From Desulfobacca sp. 4484_104 (lineage in GTDB: Bacteria > Desulfobacterota > Desulfobaccia > Desulfobaccales > Desulfobaccaceae): 64,000 nt of DNA. The notes below the pieces were generated by a model that searched no databases, was not told the origin of the DNA, and worked only from the letters and a program-made list of their open reading frames with translations. Position 1 is the first letter of the stretch. Each line of letters opens with the position of its first letter. This document shows positions 54,837 through 63,647 of this stretch, piece by piece. The stretch lies in contig MUKC01000019.1 of the NCBI GenBank assembly GCA_002049795.1, positions 1-64,000 on the forward strand. The letters are read 5' to 3'. The translations under genes were made by a program, and so were the position numbers.

Positions 54837-56942
54837 TTAAAATTTAAAGTTTAAATTAACCCGGACGTTGCGGCCCGGCTGTTCGTTGAGCCAGGTGACC
54901 TGGGAGAGATGGTCATGATAGCTTTTATCGGTCAGATTAGCCACCATCAGGCTCAGACGCAGGTTTTGGCGATAGATGGCGCCGGCCGACCAGGTAAAGG
55001 TGGTATAGCCCCCGCTAGGCACCTCCCAGGGCGCGACTTTACCCTGGCGGGCCGCGGTCAGCCCGGCCATTTCGGTCCACAGTTCCCAGTCCGGTTGAAT
55101 TTTTCGCTCATAACGCAGGCCATAGTTGCTTCTTAAAGGCGGTATATCCGGCAGATCAGTGGACGCGGTCTGGTCCTTGCCGCGCACGTAATTGAGATTG
55201 GCAAACAGGGCAACACCACCTCCCAGGGCAAACTCCCCCTCGGTTTCGATACCATAGAGCAAGGCGCGGCCGACATTTTCCCATTTGGCGATTTCCAGGC
55301 CGCTGGCCGGATCAAAAATACCGGTGCGCTGCTTGATGATATAATCAGAAATTTCATTGCGGAACAGACTCAAGGTGCCCTGAAAACGGGGAAATTTGGC
55401 CTTTAAACCCAGATCCAGGTTGAAGCTGGTTTCAGCCTTCAGATCGGGATTGCCAATATCCACGGTCTCCTGATGCGGGCCAAAGAAGAATCGTTCAAGC
55501 AACGTCGGGGCCCGAAAGGCCCGGCCAACATTGGCCACCAGGTTGAGATTGGGAGTCAAACGATATAAGAATCCGAGGTTGCCGCTCACCGCGTGATCAT
55601 CCTCGGTAGTGGCCCGGACCGGATGCGAGTCCAACTCCCCACAGGCCGACCGGATCCAGTCAAACCGGACTCCGGGGGTCAGAGACAGGCGGTCGGTCAG
55701 ACTGATTTCGTCCTGGGCGTATAACCCCACGCCGGTGCGGTCGGCATCGGGGATCACTCCCGGCAGGGGGCGGGGCAGCCAACCGCCGGGAGTAATCAAC
55801 CACCGCTCCCGGGTCGAGGTGGCGTCTTCGCGAAAACATTGCAGGCCGGTGGTGAACCGGTGCCGGTCGCCCCAGGTTAAGTTGGCCTGGGTCTGCAAGT
55901 TCCAGGTATTGATATTTAGAAAGATCTCTTGATCCACCGTCGGCGGATCCGGATTGAGGAGGTGCATATGGCGTTGATGGCGCTGAAACGCCGCGTCAAT
56001 CTTGATCTCCGGGCAAAACTCGGCAATCTCATAACGGCGATAAGTCCCCTGGACCATGACCTGAACTTCGCCTTGAAAATAACTCTCTTGGGCGGTGCGG
56101 TTCGGTACCCCGATATCGGCTTGAGTACCCCAGGCCGACAAGGCCAGTTCGCTCTGCGGCCAGGCAATATTGCCGCCGCCACTCAGGGTAAAACCGCGGT
56201 AAAAGCTGTGCGGCAGGTTGCCGGTAGGAGTTCGGATATCACCCGTATTGCGATAGACGCTGTTAAAAAACAGATTGACGTTATTGTATCCGGCTTGCAG
56301 ATGAGCGGTGTGCTCCAGGCCGTCATTGGCGTTGTTGACCCCGCTGCCCAGCGACACCTGCGAGCGCCAACCGCGCCCTTCTTCAACCTTGGCCTGGCGC
56401 GTGATGAGATTGATCACTCCTCCCAGGGCGTCAGAGCCGTAAAGCACCGAGCCGGGGCCGCGCACGACTTCGATACGCTCGATCTGCTCCGGATCGATGG
56501 ACAGGCGATGATTGCCCCCGCCCCGCTGCTCCGACAGCCGGATGCCGTCCACCAGGACCAGCACCCGGTCATCAAAAAGACCGCGGATCATGGGCCGGAC
56601 AATGCCAGGGCCGGTGCTTGAGGCATCGACTCCGGCCTGCCGCTTAAAAAGATCGCCCAGGGAAATCGGCTGTTCCCGTTCGATCTGCTGGCGGGGGATG
56701 ACATTCACCGGCAGCGAGGTGTCAAAGGCCGGGGTATCGGTGCGGGTCGCCGTAACCACCACCGCGTCCAGTTGCACCGTTTCGGCCTTTTCCGGTTCCG
56801 AGACGGATACGGCTGATTGCTCAACTTGATGGCTATCCAGGCTGATGATTTCGGATTCGGCATAGCCCGGGAGGGGCCCGCACCATAGGCCGATGATCAT
56901 CAGGACCACTATGACCTTATGCTGCTTAAGGGTGGAGAACAT
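54837..56942 (-). CDS. TonB-dependent outer-membrane receptor (likely zinc)
   Basis: 701-aa receptor with a signal peptide (MFSTLKQHKVIVVLMII, cleavage after GYA), a TonB-box-like stretch (DAVVVTATR), the plug domain (QPISLGDLFKRQAGVDAS ... YGSDALGGVINLITR) and a 22-strand barrel ending with the C-terminal Phe (VRVNLNFKF). A His-rich loop (FQRHQRHMHLL) near residue 320 suggests metal binding, as in the ZnuD zinc receptor. It is the last gene downstream of znuACB on the same strand and likely brings zinc (or a zincophore) across the outer membrane. The substrate is inferred from context. Confidence 0.88.
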   Translation of the reverse strand: MFSTLKQHKVIVVLMIIGLWCGPLPGYAESEIISLDSHQVEQSAVSVSEPEKAETVQLDAVVVTATRTDTPAFDTSLPVNVIPRQQIEREQPISLGDLFKRQAGVDASSTGPGIVRPMIRGLFDDRVLVLVDGIRLSEQRGGGNHRLSIDPEQIERIEVVRGPGSVLYGSDALGGVINLITRQAKVEEGRGWRSQVSLGSGVNNANDGLEHTAHLQAGYNNVNLFFNSVYRNTGDIRTPTGNLPHSFYRGFTLSGGGNIAWPQSELALSAWGTQADIGVPNRTAQESYFQGEVQVMVQGTYRRYEIAEFCPEIKIDAAFQRHQRHMHLLNPDPPTVDQEIFLNINTWNLQTQANLTWGDRHRFTTGLQCFREDATSTRERWLITPGGWLPRPLPGVIPDADRTGVGLYAQDEISLTDRLSLTPGVRFDWIRSACGELDSHPVRATTEDDHAVSGNLGFLYRLTPNLNLVANVGRAFRAPTLLERFFFGPHQETVDIGNPDLKAETSFNLDLGLKAKFPRFQGTLSLFRNEISDYIIKQRTGIFDPASGLEIAKWENVGRALLYGIETEGEFALGGGVALFANLNYVRGKDQTASTDLPDIPPLRSNYGLRYERKIQPDWELWTEMAGLTAARQGKVAPWEVPSGGYTTFTWSAGAIYRQNLRLSLMVANLTDKSYHDHLSQVTWLNEQPGRNVRVNLNFKF

Positions 56943-57098
56943 TACCCTCCTCCTCTAAGGCTTGGGCTGATCAAAGAAATGGTGATTCAGATGCCTCAGA
57001 TTTCGTGAAGGCGGATAGACCCAGAAAACCTCAGCCAGGTCTGGCGGGGTCCGCACATGTAAAAATTTTTTGGGGTTTTGGGAATTAGGCTAGAGTCC

Positions 57099-57163
57099 AT
57101 CCAGAAACTCCTTGTTCCCCTCCCCCCAACCACCTCCCACCAGGGGAGGGGAAGTTTCTGGAT
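57099..57163. repeat. Imperfect inverted-repeat element (MITE-like)
   Basis: Arms ATCCAGAAAC ... CCCCTCCCC and GGGGAGGGG ... GTTTCTGGAT pair over 19 bases with an asymmetric internal loop and a 17-base apical loop. It lies between the Cys-rich gene and the TonB receptor. TAGGCTA-like words flank it (about 57085 and 57171). Possibly a miniature transposable element or an attenuator that lowers receptor expression. Confidence 0.5.
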
Positions 57164-57174
57164 GAAAAACTAGG

Positions 57175-57630
57175 CTAAGCCAGGGAAGCGCCAGGCGGGG
57201 CCCGAGGGGCCGGGCAGACAAAGTACGGGGAGACAATTATGGTTGAATAAAACGGAACAATCTGGTCAATGACGATCCATTGCGGTGTTAAACACAGGGG
57301 TGGACCAAAGTCTTGGCCAAGAAAATGTTGGAAAAATCTACAGGCCAGACACTTACGGGAATGCGGAAGGAGCTGAAGGTCTGGGTTTAGGTAGGATGAG
57401 ACGGCAAATTTGTGCCTCGCGTCGGAAGGACAATTTAATATTCTTTGGCCCTGGTGAAGGTTGCTCGGCTTCGCATCCTGGCAGGTGCCACAATGATTTC
57501 CGGCTCGCTGACAGGTGTGTAAAGTGTGGAAGACGGCGCCGACCAACGGTAAATACAGGGCCAACAGCAGCCCTAATATCGGGCTTTTTAGTTTAGGACG
57601 GCGGTTAGGTGGGGTTTTGGGGGAGGCCAT
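57175..57630 (-). CDS. Cys-rich small membrane protein in zinc operon
   Basis: 151-aa protein of unknown function. A basic start (ASPKTPPNRRPKLKS) is followed by one membrane segment or signal anchor (PILGLLLALYLPLVGAVF), then a Cys/His cluster HTLHTCQRAGNHCGTCQDA and a second cluster HSRKCLACRFFQHF. The layout suggests a periplasmic metal-binding or metal-delivery domain. It lies 7 bases after znuB and upstream of the TonB receptor, so it is likely co-transcribed with the zinc system. It resembles small DUF2946-like proteins in size and layout only. Codon use seems less typical than in neighbours, so coding confidence is moderate. Confidence 0.65.
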   Translation of the reverse strand: MASPKTPPNRRPKLKSPILGLLLALYLPLVGAVFHTLHTCQRAGNHCGTCQDAKPSNLHQGQRILNCPSDARHKFAVSSYLNPDLQLLPHSRKCLACRFFQHFLGQDFGPPLCLTPQWIVIDQIVPFYSTIIVSPYFVCPAPRAPPGASLA

Positions 57631-57637
57631 TGGTAAC

Positions 57638-58453
57638 TTAGCCTAGCGGACGCGGCCTTGACCGGCGCACCAGCGTCGAAATCATAAATAATAGCGACAG
57701 CAACAATACCACCGTTGCCCCGGAGGGCCAATCCACCTGATAGGAGAAATACAGCCCCCCTAGAGTCGAACCCAGGGCGCTAGCCATGGCGACCACCATC
57801 ATGGTGCGCACCTTTTGGGTCAGTTGGCGGGCGATGGCCCCGGGGATAACCATCAGGGCCGACACCAGGATGATCCCCACCAGGTAGATGGAGACAATGA
57901 TGACCAGCGCCATGATGACCAGAAACAAGCAGCGCAGCGCCTCTACCGGCACGCCGCTGACCCAGGCCATTTCTTCGTCAAAGCTCAAGAACACCAGTTC
58001 TTTGAAGATGACCGCCATGGTGGCCAGGACGGCCAGGGTAATGATCAGTATCTGGATTAATTGCACCTGACCGATGGCCAGGATGTTGCCGAACAACACC
58101 CCAAAGACCTCGACATTGTAAGTCGGTGAAAAGTGTAAAAAGATCACTCCCAGGGCCATGGCCGCGGCAAAAAAGATGCCGATGGCCGCGTCTTCCTCCA
58201 GACGGCCCTGGCTGCGGACCCATTCAATGAGCAGCGCCACCAGGACCGCAAAACCTACCCCGGTCCACAGGGGATCGACTCCCAACAGGAAACCCAGCGC
58301 CACGCCGCCGAAGGCCGAGTGTGAGATGCCCACGCCAATAAAGGCCATGCGGCGCAGAATGACAAATACCGACAGCAGTCCGCCGATCAGGCTGAGCAGG
58401 GCTCCGGCCAGCAAGGCGCGCTGGAAAAAGTCGAGATGCCAAAGGTCAATCAT
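57638..58453 (-). CDS. znuB: Zinc ABC transporter permease
   Basis: 271-aa ABC-3 family permease with about eight membrane helices. Typical blocks are GVGISHSAFGGVALGFLLGV, ILVSALMVIPGAIARQLT and YFSYQVDWPSGATVVLL. The start is ATG 58453 (MIDLWHLDFFQRALLAG), which overlaps the znuC stop by 8 bases; the frame is open upstream to 58594 but that part lies inside znuC. Works with ZnuC and ZnuA to import zinc (manganese cannot be excluded). Confidence 0.93.
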   Translation of the reverse strand: MIDLWHLDFFQRALLAGALLSLIGGLLSVFVILRRMAFIGVGISHSAFGGVALGFLLGVDPLWTGVGFAVLVALLIEWVRSQGRLEEDAAIGIFFAAAMALGVIFLHFSPTYNVEVFGVLFGNILAIGQVQLIQILIITLAVLATMAVIFKELVFLSFDEEMAWVSGVPVEALRCLFLVIMALVIIVSIYLVGIILVSALMVIPGAIARQLTQKVRTMMVVAMASALGSTLGGLYFSYQVDWPSGATVVLLLSLLFMISTLVRRSRPRPLG

Positions 58454-59225
58454 CGTGCACTCGGACCACGCGATGCGGGATTTTGCCGTGAAAGAGAAAC
58501 TCGACACTGCAACCGAAGGTGTTCTCCAAGGCAATACGACCGATCGGCGGGGGCTGGTGCACGTGAATGCGTCTGTTGATACAGATGATGTCATCGACGT
58601 GGCTGGCTACCGCAGCGAGGTCATGCGACACCATGATCACCGTAAGGTTCAGTTCGAGTTTGACGCTATTGATCAGATCGTACAATTCATCTTGAGAACA
58701 GACATCCAAAGAAACGCTAGGCTCATCCAACAAGAGGAGATGTGGTTCGGCCGACAAGGCTCGGGCAATGAACACCCGCTGTTGTTCGCCGCCGGAAAGC
58801 TCCCCGATCGGTCGGTCGGCCAGATGGGCAATCCCCACCCGCTCCAAATTTTGGCGGGCAATTTCCTTATCTCTGGCCCCGGGCCTTTTAATCAACCCGA
58901 TATGGCCATACCGTCCCATCAGCACCACCTCCAGCGCTGACACCGGGAAGTGGGGATTGCCCAGGGGCCTCTGCGGCAAGTAACCCACCAGATGTCTCAT
59001 CCGCCTCAGCCTGTGCGGGGTTTCGCCAAAGACCAGCACTTCGCCGCGGCTAGGTTTCACCAGCCCTAAGATAACCTTTAATAAAGAGCTTTTCCCCGCG
59101 CCGTTAGGGCCTAATACCCCCACGAAGCGGCCGGCTTGGATCTCTAAGTTAATATTTTCCAAGATCAGCTGATGGTTAAATTTAAGATAAAGATTCCGGA
59201 TGCGGATCGCCACGTTTCCCATCAC
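58446..59225 (-). CDS. znuC: Zinc ABC transporter ATPase
   Basis: 259-aa ATPase. Walker A is GPNGAGKSS, the signature is [15 protein letters not shown], Walker B is LLLDEPSVSLD and the switch is VSHDLAAVA. The C-terminal tail ends in RVHDD. It overlaps znuA by 4 bases (ATGA) and znuB by 8, so the three subunits are translationally coupled. Start ATG 59225, with a second Met next to it. Confidence 0.93.
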   Translation of the reverse strand: MMGNVAIRIRNLYLKFNHQLILENINLEIQAGRFVGVLGPNGAGKSSLLKVILGLVKPSRGEVLVFGETPHRLRRMRHLVGYLPQRPLGNPHFPVSALEVVLMGRYGHIGLIKRPGARDKEIARQNLERVGIAHLADRPIGELSGGEQQRVFIARALSAEPHLLLLDEPSVSLDVCSQDELYDLINSVKLELNLTVIMVSHDLAAVASHVDDIICINRRIHVHQPPPIGRIALENTFGCSVEFLFHGKIPHRVVRVHDD

Positions 59226-60196
59226 CTTAGAGCCTGTGCCATGATGGAGAGGTTATAGCGCATTAATGCAAGGTAATCGGTCCCGTAGGGTGGCCGGCCA
59301 CCGAGCGGATCCAAGAGCAGCATCTGGACCCCGGCTTCGCGGGCAATCACCTGGGCGAGCCGGGGACTTAATTGGGCTTCGGCAAAAATCGCTCGCATCT
59401 TATAGCGGTGGATAGCGTCAATAATATTCCGGATCTGACGCGGACTGGGTTCCCGGCCCGGGGCCGTTTCAATGATCCCTACTTCCTGAAGATTATAACG
59501 CTGCGCAAAATATGTGAAGGCGGGATGGAAACAGACATATTGGCGATGGCTAAAACTCGCCACCGTATTCTTTATGTCTTTATGCAATTCTTCCAACCGG
59601 TGGAGGTAATTAATCAGATTAGCTTCATAATACTGGCGATGGCTAGGATCAGTGGTGATCAGGGCCTGCGCGATATCCTGGCAGATGCTTTTAGCCAGCA
59701 CCGGATCCAACCAGACATGGGGGTTGCCCTGTTCATGCGGGTGGGAATCACCTTGACTGAGTAAAGCAATGGCCTGCACGGCTTCAACGACTACTAAATT
59801 TCCAGGGGCGCGGCTGTCCAGAAGACGCTTGACCCATGGATCTAACCCGGCCCCGACATAAACCAAGACCTGGGCCTGCTTAACCGTACCAATCACTGAG
59901 GGCGGTGGCTCAAAGATATGGGGACTGGCGCCGGGGGGGACCAATACTTCAACCTGAACCCGTTCTCGCCCCAGATTTTGACAGAAATCCCCCAGGGGGA
60001 TGATACTGGCGACGACGATAATTTTTCCTGGCGCTTGTACCCCCCAAGCCCTGGGGGGAATAAGAACCACCAATGTCAGCAAGAGCAGGATCAACCCCCA
60101 AAAACCTTTGGCCTGGCGAGAGATGGAATGTTTTTGGTTTAAGAGACATATTAATGTGCCGGGCTTTGCAGATCTAGTTTTTTTACCCCACATCAT
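59222..60196 (-). CDS. znuA: Zinc/manganese-binding periplasmic protein
   Basis: 324-aa cluster A-I binding protein. The N-terminus is a long cytosolic stretch (about 32 residues), then a hydrophobic signal (GLILLLLTLVVLIPPRAWG) with probable cleavage near residue 52; a later Met start is not available. The metal ligands are expected in SPHIFEPP (His), NPHVWLDP (His), CFHPAFTYFA (His) and LLDPLGG (Asp). The usual His-rich acidic loop of ZnuA is nearly absent (DSHPHEQGN only), so it may also bind manganese or another metal. It overlaps znuC by 4 bases. Confidence 0.9.
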   Translation of the reverse strand: MMWGKKTRSAKPGTLICLLNQKHSISRQAKGFWGLILLLLTLVVLIPPRAWGVQAPGKIIVVASIIPLGDFCQNLGRERVQVEVLVPPGASPHIFEPPPSVIGTVKQAQVLVYVGAGLDPWVKRLLDSRAPGNLVVVEAVQAIALLSQGDSHPHEQGNPHVWLDPVLAKSICQDIAQALITTDPSHRQYYEANLINYLHRLEELHKDIKNTVASFSHRQYVCFHPAFTYFAQRYNLQEVGIIETAPGREPSPRQIRNIIDAIHRYKMRAIFAEAQLSPRLAQVIAREAGVQMLLLDPLGGRPPYGTDYLALMRYNLSIMAQALR

Positions 60197-60211
60197 AATA
60201 TTACCGTATGG

Positions 60212-60581
60212 TTATACTTTTTCTGGGGTTAGGGCCTGGCATTTCGGGCAGATGCCTTCCACGCGGATTTCCACCCGCAGCGCACCCGGGCCCAAAACCT
60301 CTTGCAGTTCCGCACATAAATGATCGAGGGAAATCGACTCCAGGCACTGCACCTCACCGCAACGACAGCACTGGAAATGCGGATGCGGGGGGTGGTGCTC
60401 ACACGCCAGTTCATAAAAGGTCGATCTGCCCTCAGGGTTGATTTTGCGGATAATTCCCAAATTGCAAAAATCACCTAAAATGCGATAGAGCCCCCAAGAT
60501 CTCCAGGACCCGCAGGCGCAAGGTTGTGGGCCGGAGCTGATGACGGTCCAGTAACTGTCGGAAATTACACCATTGACTCAT
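60212..60581 (-). pseudogene. Zur/Fur-family repressor with internal deletion
   Basis: From ATG 60581 the frame encodes a Fur-type N-terminus (LLDRHQLRPTTLRLRVLEIL, then GALSHF) and stops at TGA. In another frame, from about 60490, the protein continues as YRILGDFCNLGIIRKINPEG, then ELACEHHPPHPHFQCCRCGE and CPKC near the end, which is the Fur dimerisation domain with its metal-binding His and both CxxC motifs. About 30 residues between, covering the DNA recognition helix (the L-x-x-x-T-V-Y-R region), are missing. So a deletion broke the frame and removed DNA-binding capacity. It lies 16 bases upstream of znuA, the position of its regulator zur. A shorter product from TTG 60460 would lack the DNA-binding domain. 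Confidence 0.75.
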
Positions 60582-60825
60582 TTTTCAACTCAGTTGCAAA
60601 ATAACTTAAAATGTCGGGGGAGTCAATGCGGTTAATAATATCTATGTAATTTCAATTAATTGCTTATTTTGTTGGCCCGCGGTCACGAAATGGAAACCTC
60701 AGAGAAGGGGGATGGCGTCAGGACCCAAAAAAAATATAAAAGTGGAGGAGTGTAGGGCAATTAAGTTAAGGTAGAAACACGGCTTGGGGGTTAGACGTAT
60801 TCAATTGCCTGACTTCAAGACTACT
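60582..60825. other. AT-rich spacer, promoter of zur-znu cluster
   Basis: 244 bases between the zur remnant and acpS. The part near zur is AT-rich (about 60590-60670) and should hold the zinc-operon promoter. I see no clear Zur box; the words ATAACTTAAAAT and TTAATAATATC are only weakly similar to one. No ORF is supported. Confidence 0.4.
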
Positions 60826-61206
60826 TCAAATCTCCAGCACGACAACCGCTACCCCGTATTCGCCCTCATCGCTCAGGGAGATAAACATCCCCCGGATCCC
60901 GACCTGCTGGCACAGCTCCGCCGCCCGACCCCGAATGACGAGATCCGGACGGCCGGAAGGCGCGGGCACCACCTCGACATCGCGCCAGCGGATGCCGTTG
61001 CGGCGCAGTCCCACCCCCAAGGCCTTGGAAAAGGCCTCTTTGGCGGCAAAACGCAGCGCCAGATTATTTTCCGGTCTGGTCCGCGCCTGGCAATAGGCGA
61101 TCTCTTGGGGGGTAAAGACCCGGTTCAAGAAGCGATCCCCGAATCGGCTGACCGTTGCTGCCAGCCGCGCAATTTTGACCAGATCGACGCCGATGCCGTA
61201 GATCAT
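60826..61206 (-). CDS. acpS: Holo-[acyl-carrier-protein] synthase
   Basis: 126-aa 4'-phosphopantetheinyl transferase that activates acyl carrier protein for fatty-acid synthesis. The metal-binding motif GIGVDLVKIARL (Asp8) is at the N-terminus and the catalytic block RFAAKEAFSKALG (Glu) is in the middle. The C-terminal strand is FISLSDEGEYGVAVVVLE. It ends about 100 bases downstream of lon and may be a separate unit. Confidence 0.95.
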   Translation of the reverse strand: MIYGIGVDLVKIARLAATVSRFGDRFLNRVFTPQEIAYCQARTRPENNLALRFAAKEAFSKALGVGLRRNGIRWRDVEVVPAPSGRPDLVIRGRAAELCQQVGIRGMFISLSDEGEYGVAVVVLEI

Positions 61207-61307
61207 TTAGTTTCGAGTTTTTAGTTATAGTTTACGATGCTTAGGCATAAGTTAACTAAGCCGTTGATTTGTTGATGGAACTACCCCCGCCAAACCCGAA
61301 ATTCCGA

Positions 61308-63620
61308 CTAGTGCTCTAATTGCGCAGCCGGATCGCTGAAGGCTATCTCCAACACTTGATCCATGCGCTCCACCAGGTGAAACTTGAGTTGTTCTCGGAC
61401 CTTGGCTGGAATTTCTTCCAGATCTTTCTTATTCTGGGCCGGCAGGATAATCTCCTCGAGGCCGGCGCGATGCGCGGCCAGCACCTTATCCTTGATACCG
61501 CCCACCGGCATGACATGACCCCGCAAGGTAATTTCCCCGGTCATGGCCAGCCCTTTTTTCACCGGCCGATTGGACAACAAAGACACCAGCGCGGTCAGCA
61601 TCGCCACCCCGGCGGAAGGGCCGTCTTTGGGAATGGCCCCGGCCGGGACATGGATATGGATATCGGTTTTGTCGAAGAAATCCTCGGGTACGCCCAAATA
61701 AGGACCCCGGGCCCGGATATAGCTCAGCGCCGCGTCAGCCGATTCCTTCATGACCTCCCCTAACTGGCCGGTGAGTTTAAGACGGCTGTTACCCGGCATG
61801 CGCAGGGCTTCAATGAACAGGATTTCGCCGCCGGTAGGGGTCCAGGCCAGACCGGTAGCCACTCCCGGTTCCGGGTGCTCCAGGGCCGGCTCCCGATAGA
61901 AACGGGAAGGACCGAGATAGGCCGGAACTTCGGCTTCCGTAATGCGCTTCTCGGTACACCGGCCTTCGGCGATCTCCCGAGCTACCCCGCGGCAGAGCGC
62001 GGCGATCTCGCGTTCCAGGTTCCGGAGCCCGGCCTCCCGAGTATATTCGCTGATCACGCGTCGCATGGCCTCGGAGGTTATCTCCAGTTGCTCGGCTTGC
62101 AGGCCGTGGGCCGCCAGTTGCCGGGGTAATAGATAATTACAGGCGATCGTCAGTTTCTCCTCTTCGGTGTAGCCCGGCAATTCCAGGACTTCCATGCGGT
62201 CCCGCAGCGGCGGCGGAATGGTATCCAGCATGTTGGCAGTGGTGAGAAACATCACCTTAGACAGATCAAAACCCACTTCCAGATAATGATCGGAAAAGGA
62301 AAAATTCTGCTCCGGATCAAGAACCTCAAGCAAGGCCGAGGACGGGTCGCCCCGGAAGTCGGCGCCGATCTTATCAATTTCATCCAGGATAAACACCGGG
62401 TTGTTGCTGCCGGCGCGACGTATACTCTGGATGATGCGCCCGGGCAAGGCCCCGACATAGGTCCGCCGGTGGCCGCGGATCTCGGCTTCGTCCCGGACGC
62501 CGCCCAGAGACAGGCGGACAAATTTGCGGCCCAAGGCCCGGGCAATCGATTTCCCCAGCGAGGTCTTGCCAGTGCCTGGCGGACCCACAAAACACAGAAT
62601 CGGTCCCTTCATGTCGGGTTTGAGCTTGCGCACCGCCAGATATTCCAGGATGCGTTTCTTGACCTTCTCCAGGTTATAGTGATCCTCATCCAGGATGCGG
62701 CGGGCCTGCTCCAGATCCAGGTTGTCTTCCGTGGTGACGCTCCAGGGCAGCTCGATCATCCATTCCAAGTAGGTGCGGATCACCTGATGATCCGGGGAAG
62801 TGGGCGGAATGCGGCTCAAGCGCTTCAGCTCGCGCTCGGCTTCCTTGAAGGCCGTTTCCGGGAGCCCGCTATCCTCTAATCGGGTCCGCATCTCGTCGAT
62901 TTCTCGGGTGCGATCGTCAACCTCGCCCAGCTCTTTCTGCAGGGCCTTGATCTGCTCGCGCAGGTAGTAATCCCGCTGCGCTTTGTCCATCTCCCCTTTG
63001 ACCTGGGTCTGGATTTTTTTGCCTAACTCCAGAATTTCCAACTCCCGATTAACAAGAGCTAGGACCTTGTGCAGGCGTTCTTTCACGTCGATGGTTTCCA
63101 GCAGTTCCTGCTTATCTTTTTTGGAGATATTCATACTGCCACCTGCGACATCGGCCAGGACCCGCGGGTCATCGATTTCCCGCACCATGGCCCCCAATTC
63201 CGTAGGCAGATAGGGGGATAACTCTAGCATCTTTAAAAACAAGCCCTTGAGATTGGAGACCAAGGCGTCAATTTCCATATCGGGCTCAAATTCCTCAGCA
63301 ATCGGCGTTACCCGGGCCTGCAGATAGGGTTCTTGGCTGACGATCTCCTCCACCCGGAAGCGATACAATCCCTGGATCAGCAGGCGCACCACCTCGTCCT
63401 GGGTTTTACCCATCTTTAAGATCACTGCGGCGGTGCCGACCTGGTAGAGATTATCCCGCCTAGGGGCCTCCAGGGCAGCTTGTTGGCTGGTCAGAATGCC
63501 GATGATCTTATCTTTTAATAAGGTATCATCCACCAAATGCTGGGCGGACTCCTCGGCCAAGGATAGTGGGACCACTATCCGTGGGAAAAGCACCAAATCG
63601 TTCATGGGCAGAATGGGCAA
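61308..63620 (-). CDS. lon: ATP-dependent protease La
   Basis: 770-aa Lon protease that degrades misfolded and regulatory proteins in the cytoplasm. The N-terminal substrate domain (about residues 1-200) is followed by coiled-coil, Walker A GPPGTGKT at residues 346-353, Walker B NPVFILDEIDKIG, and the protease domain with Ser669 (PKDGPSAGV) and Lys712 (GGIKDK). The start is a TTG at 63620 (MPILPMNDLVLFPRI); a later ATG at 63605 would give a slightly shorter protein, and the usual family start is a few residues longer. A GGGGAGG site sits about 18 bases upstream, so the real start is uncertain. Lies 27 bases downstream of hsp20. Confidence 0.96.
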   Translation of the reverse strand: MPILPMNDLVLFPRIVVPLSLAEESAQHLVDDTLLKDKIIGILTSQQAALEAPRRDNLYQVGTAAVILKMGKTQDEVVRLLIQGLYRFRVEEIVSQEPYLQARVTPIAEEFEPDMEIDALVSNLKGLFLKMLELSPYLPTELGAMVREIDDPRVLADVAGGSMNISKKDKQELLETIDVKERLHKVLALVNRELEILELGKKIQTQVKGEMDKAQRDYYLREQIKALQKELGEVDDRTREIDEMRTRLEDSGLPETAFKEAERELKRLSRIPPTSPDHQVIRTYLEWMIELPWSVTTEDNLDLEQARRILDEDHYNLEKVKKRILEYLAVRKLKPDMKGPILCFVGPPGTGKTSLGKSIARALGRKFVRLSLGGVRDEAEIRGHRRTYVGALPGRIIQSIRRAGSNNPVFILDEIDKIGADFRGDPSSALLEVLDPEQNFSFSDHYLEVGFDLSKVMFLTTANMLDTIPPPLRDRMEVLELPGYTEEEKLTIACNYLLPRQLAAHGLQAEQLEITSEAMRRVISEYTREAGLRNLEREIAALCRGVAREIAEGRCTEKRITEAEVPAYLGPSRFYREPALEHPEPGVATGLAWTPTGGEILFIEALRMPGNSRLKLTGQLGEVMKESADAALSYIRARGPYLGVPEDFFDKTDIHIHVPAGAIPKDGPSAGVAMLTALVSLLSNRPVKKGLAMTGEITLRGHVMPVGGIKDKVLAAHRAGLEEIILPAQNKKDLEEIPAKVREQLKFHLVERMDQVLEIAFSDPAAQLEH

Positions 63621-63647
63621 TAACCGGACCGCGCCGCGCCTCCCCTG

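Noticed and set aside
54741-57098. Cobalamin riboswitch before the TonB receptor
   Set aside because: The region before ATG 56942 lacks the conserved B12-box core and typical stem pattern, and the gene context is zinc rather than corrinoid.
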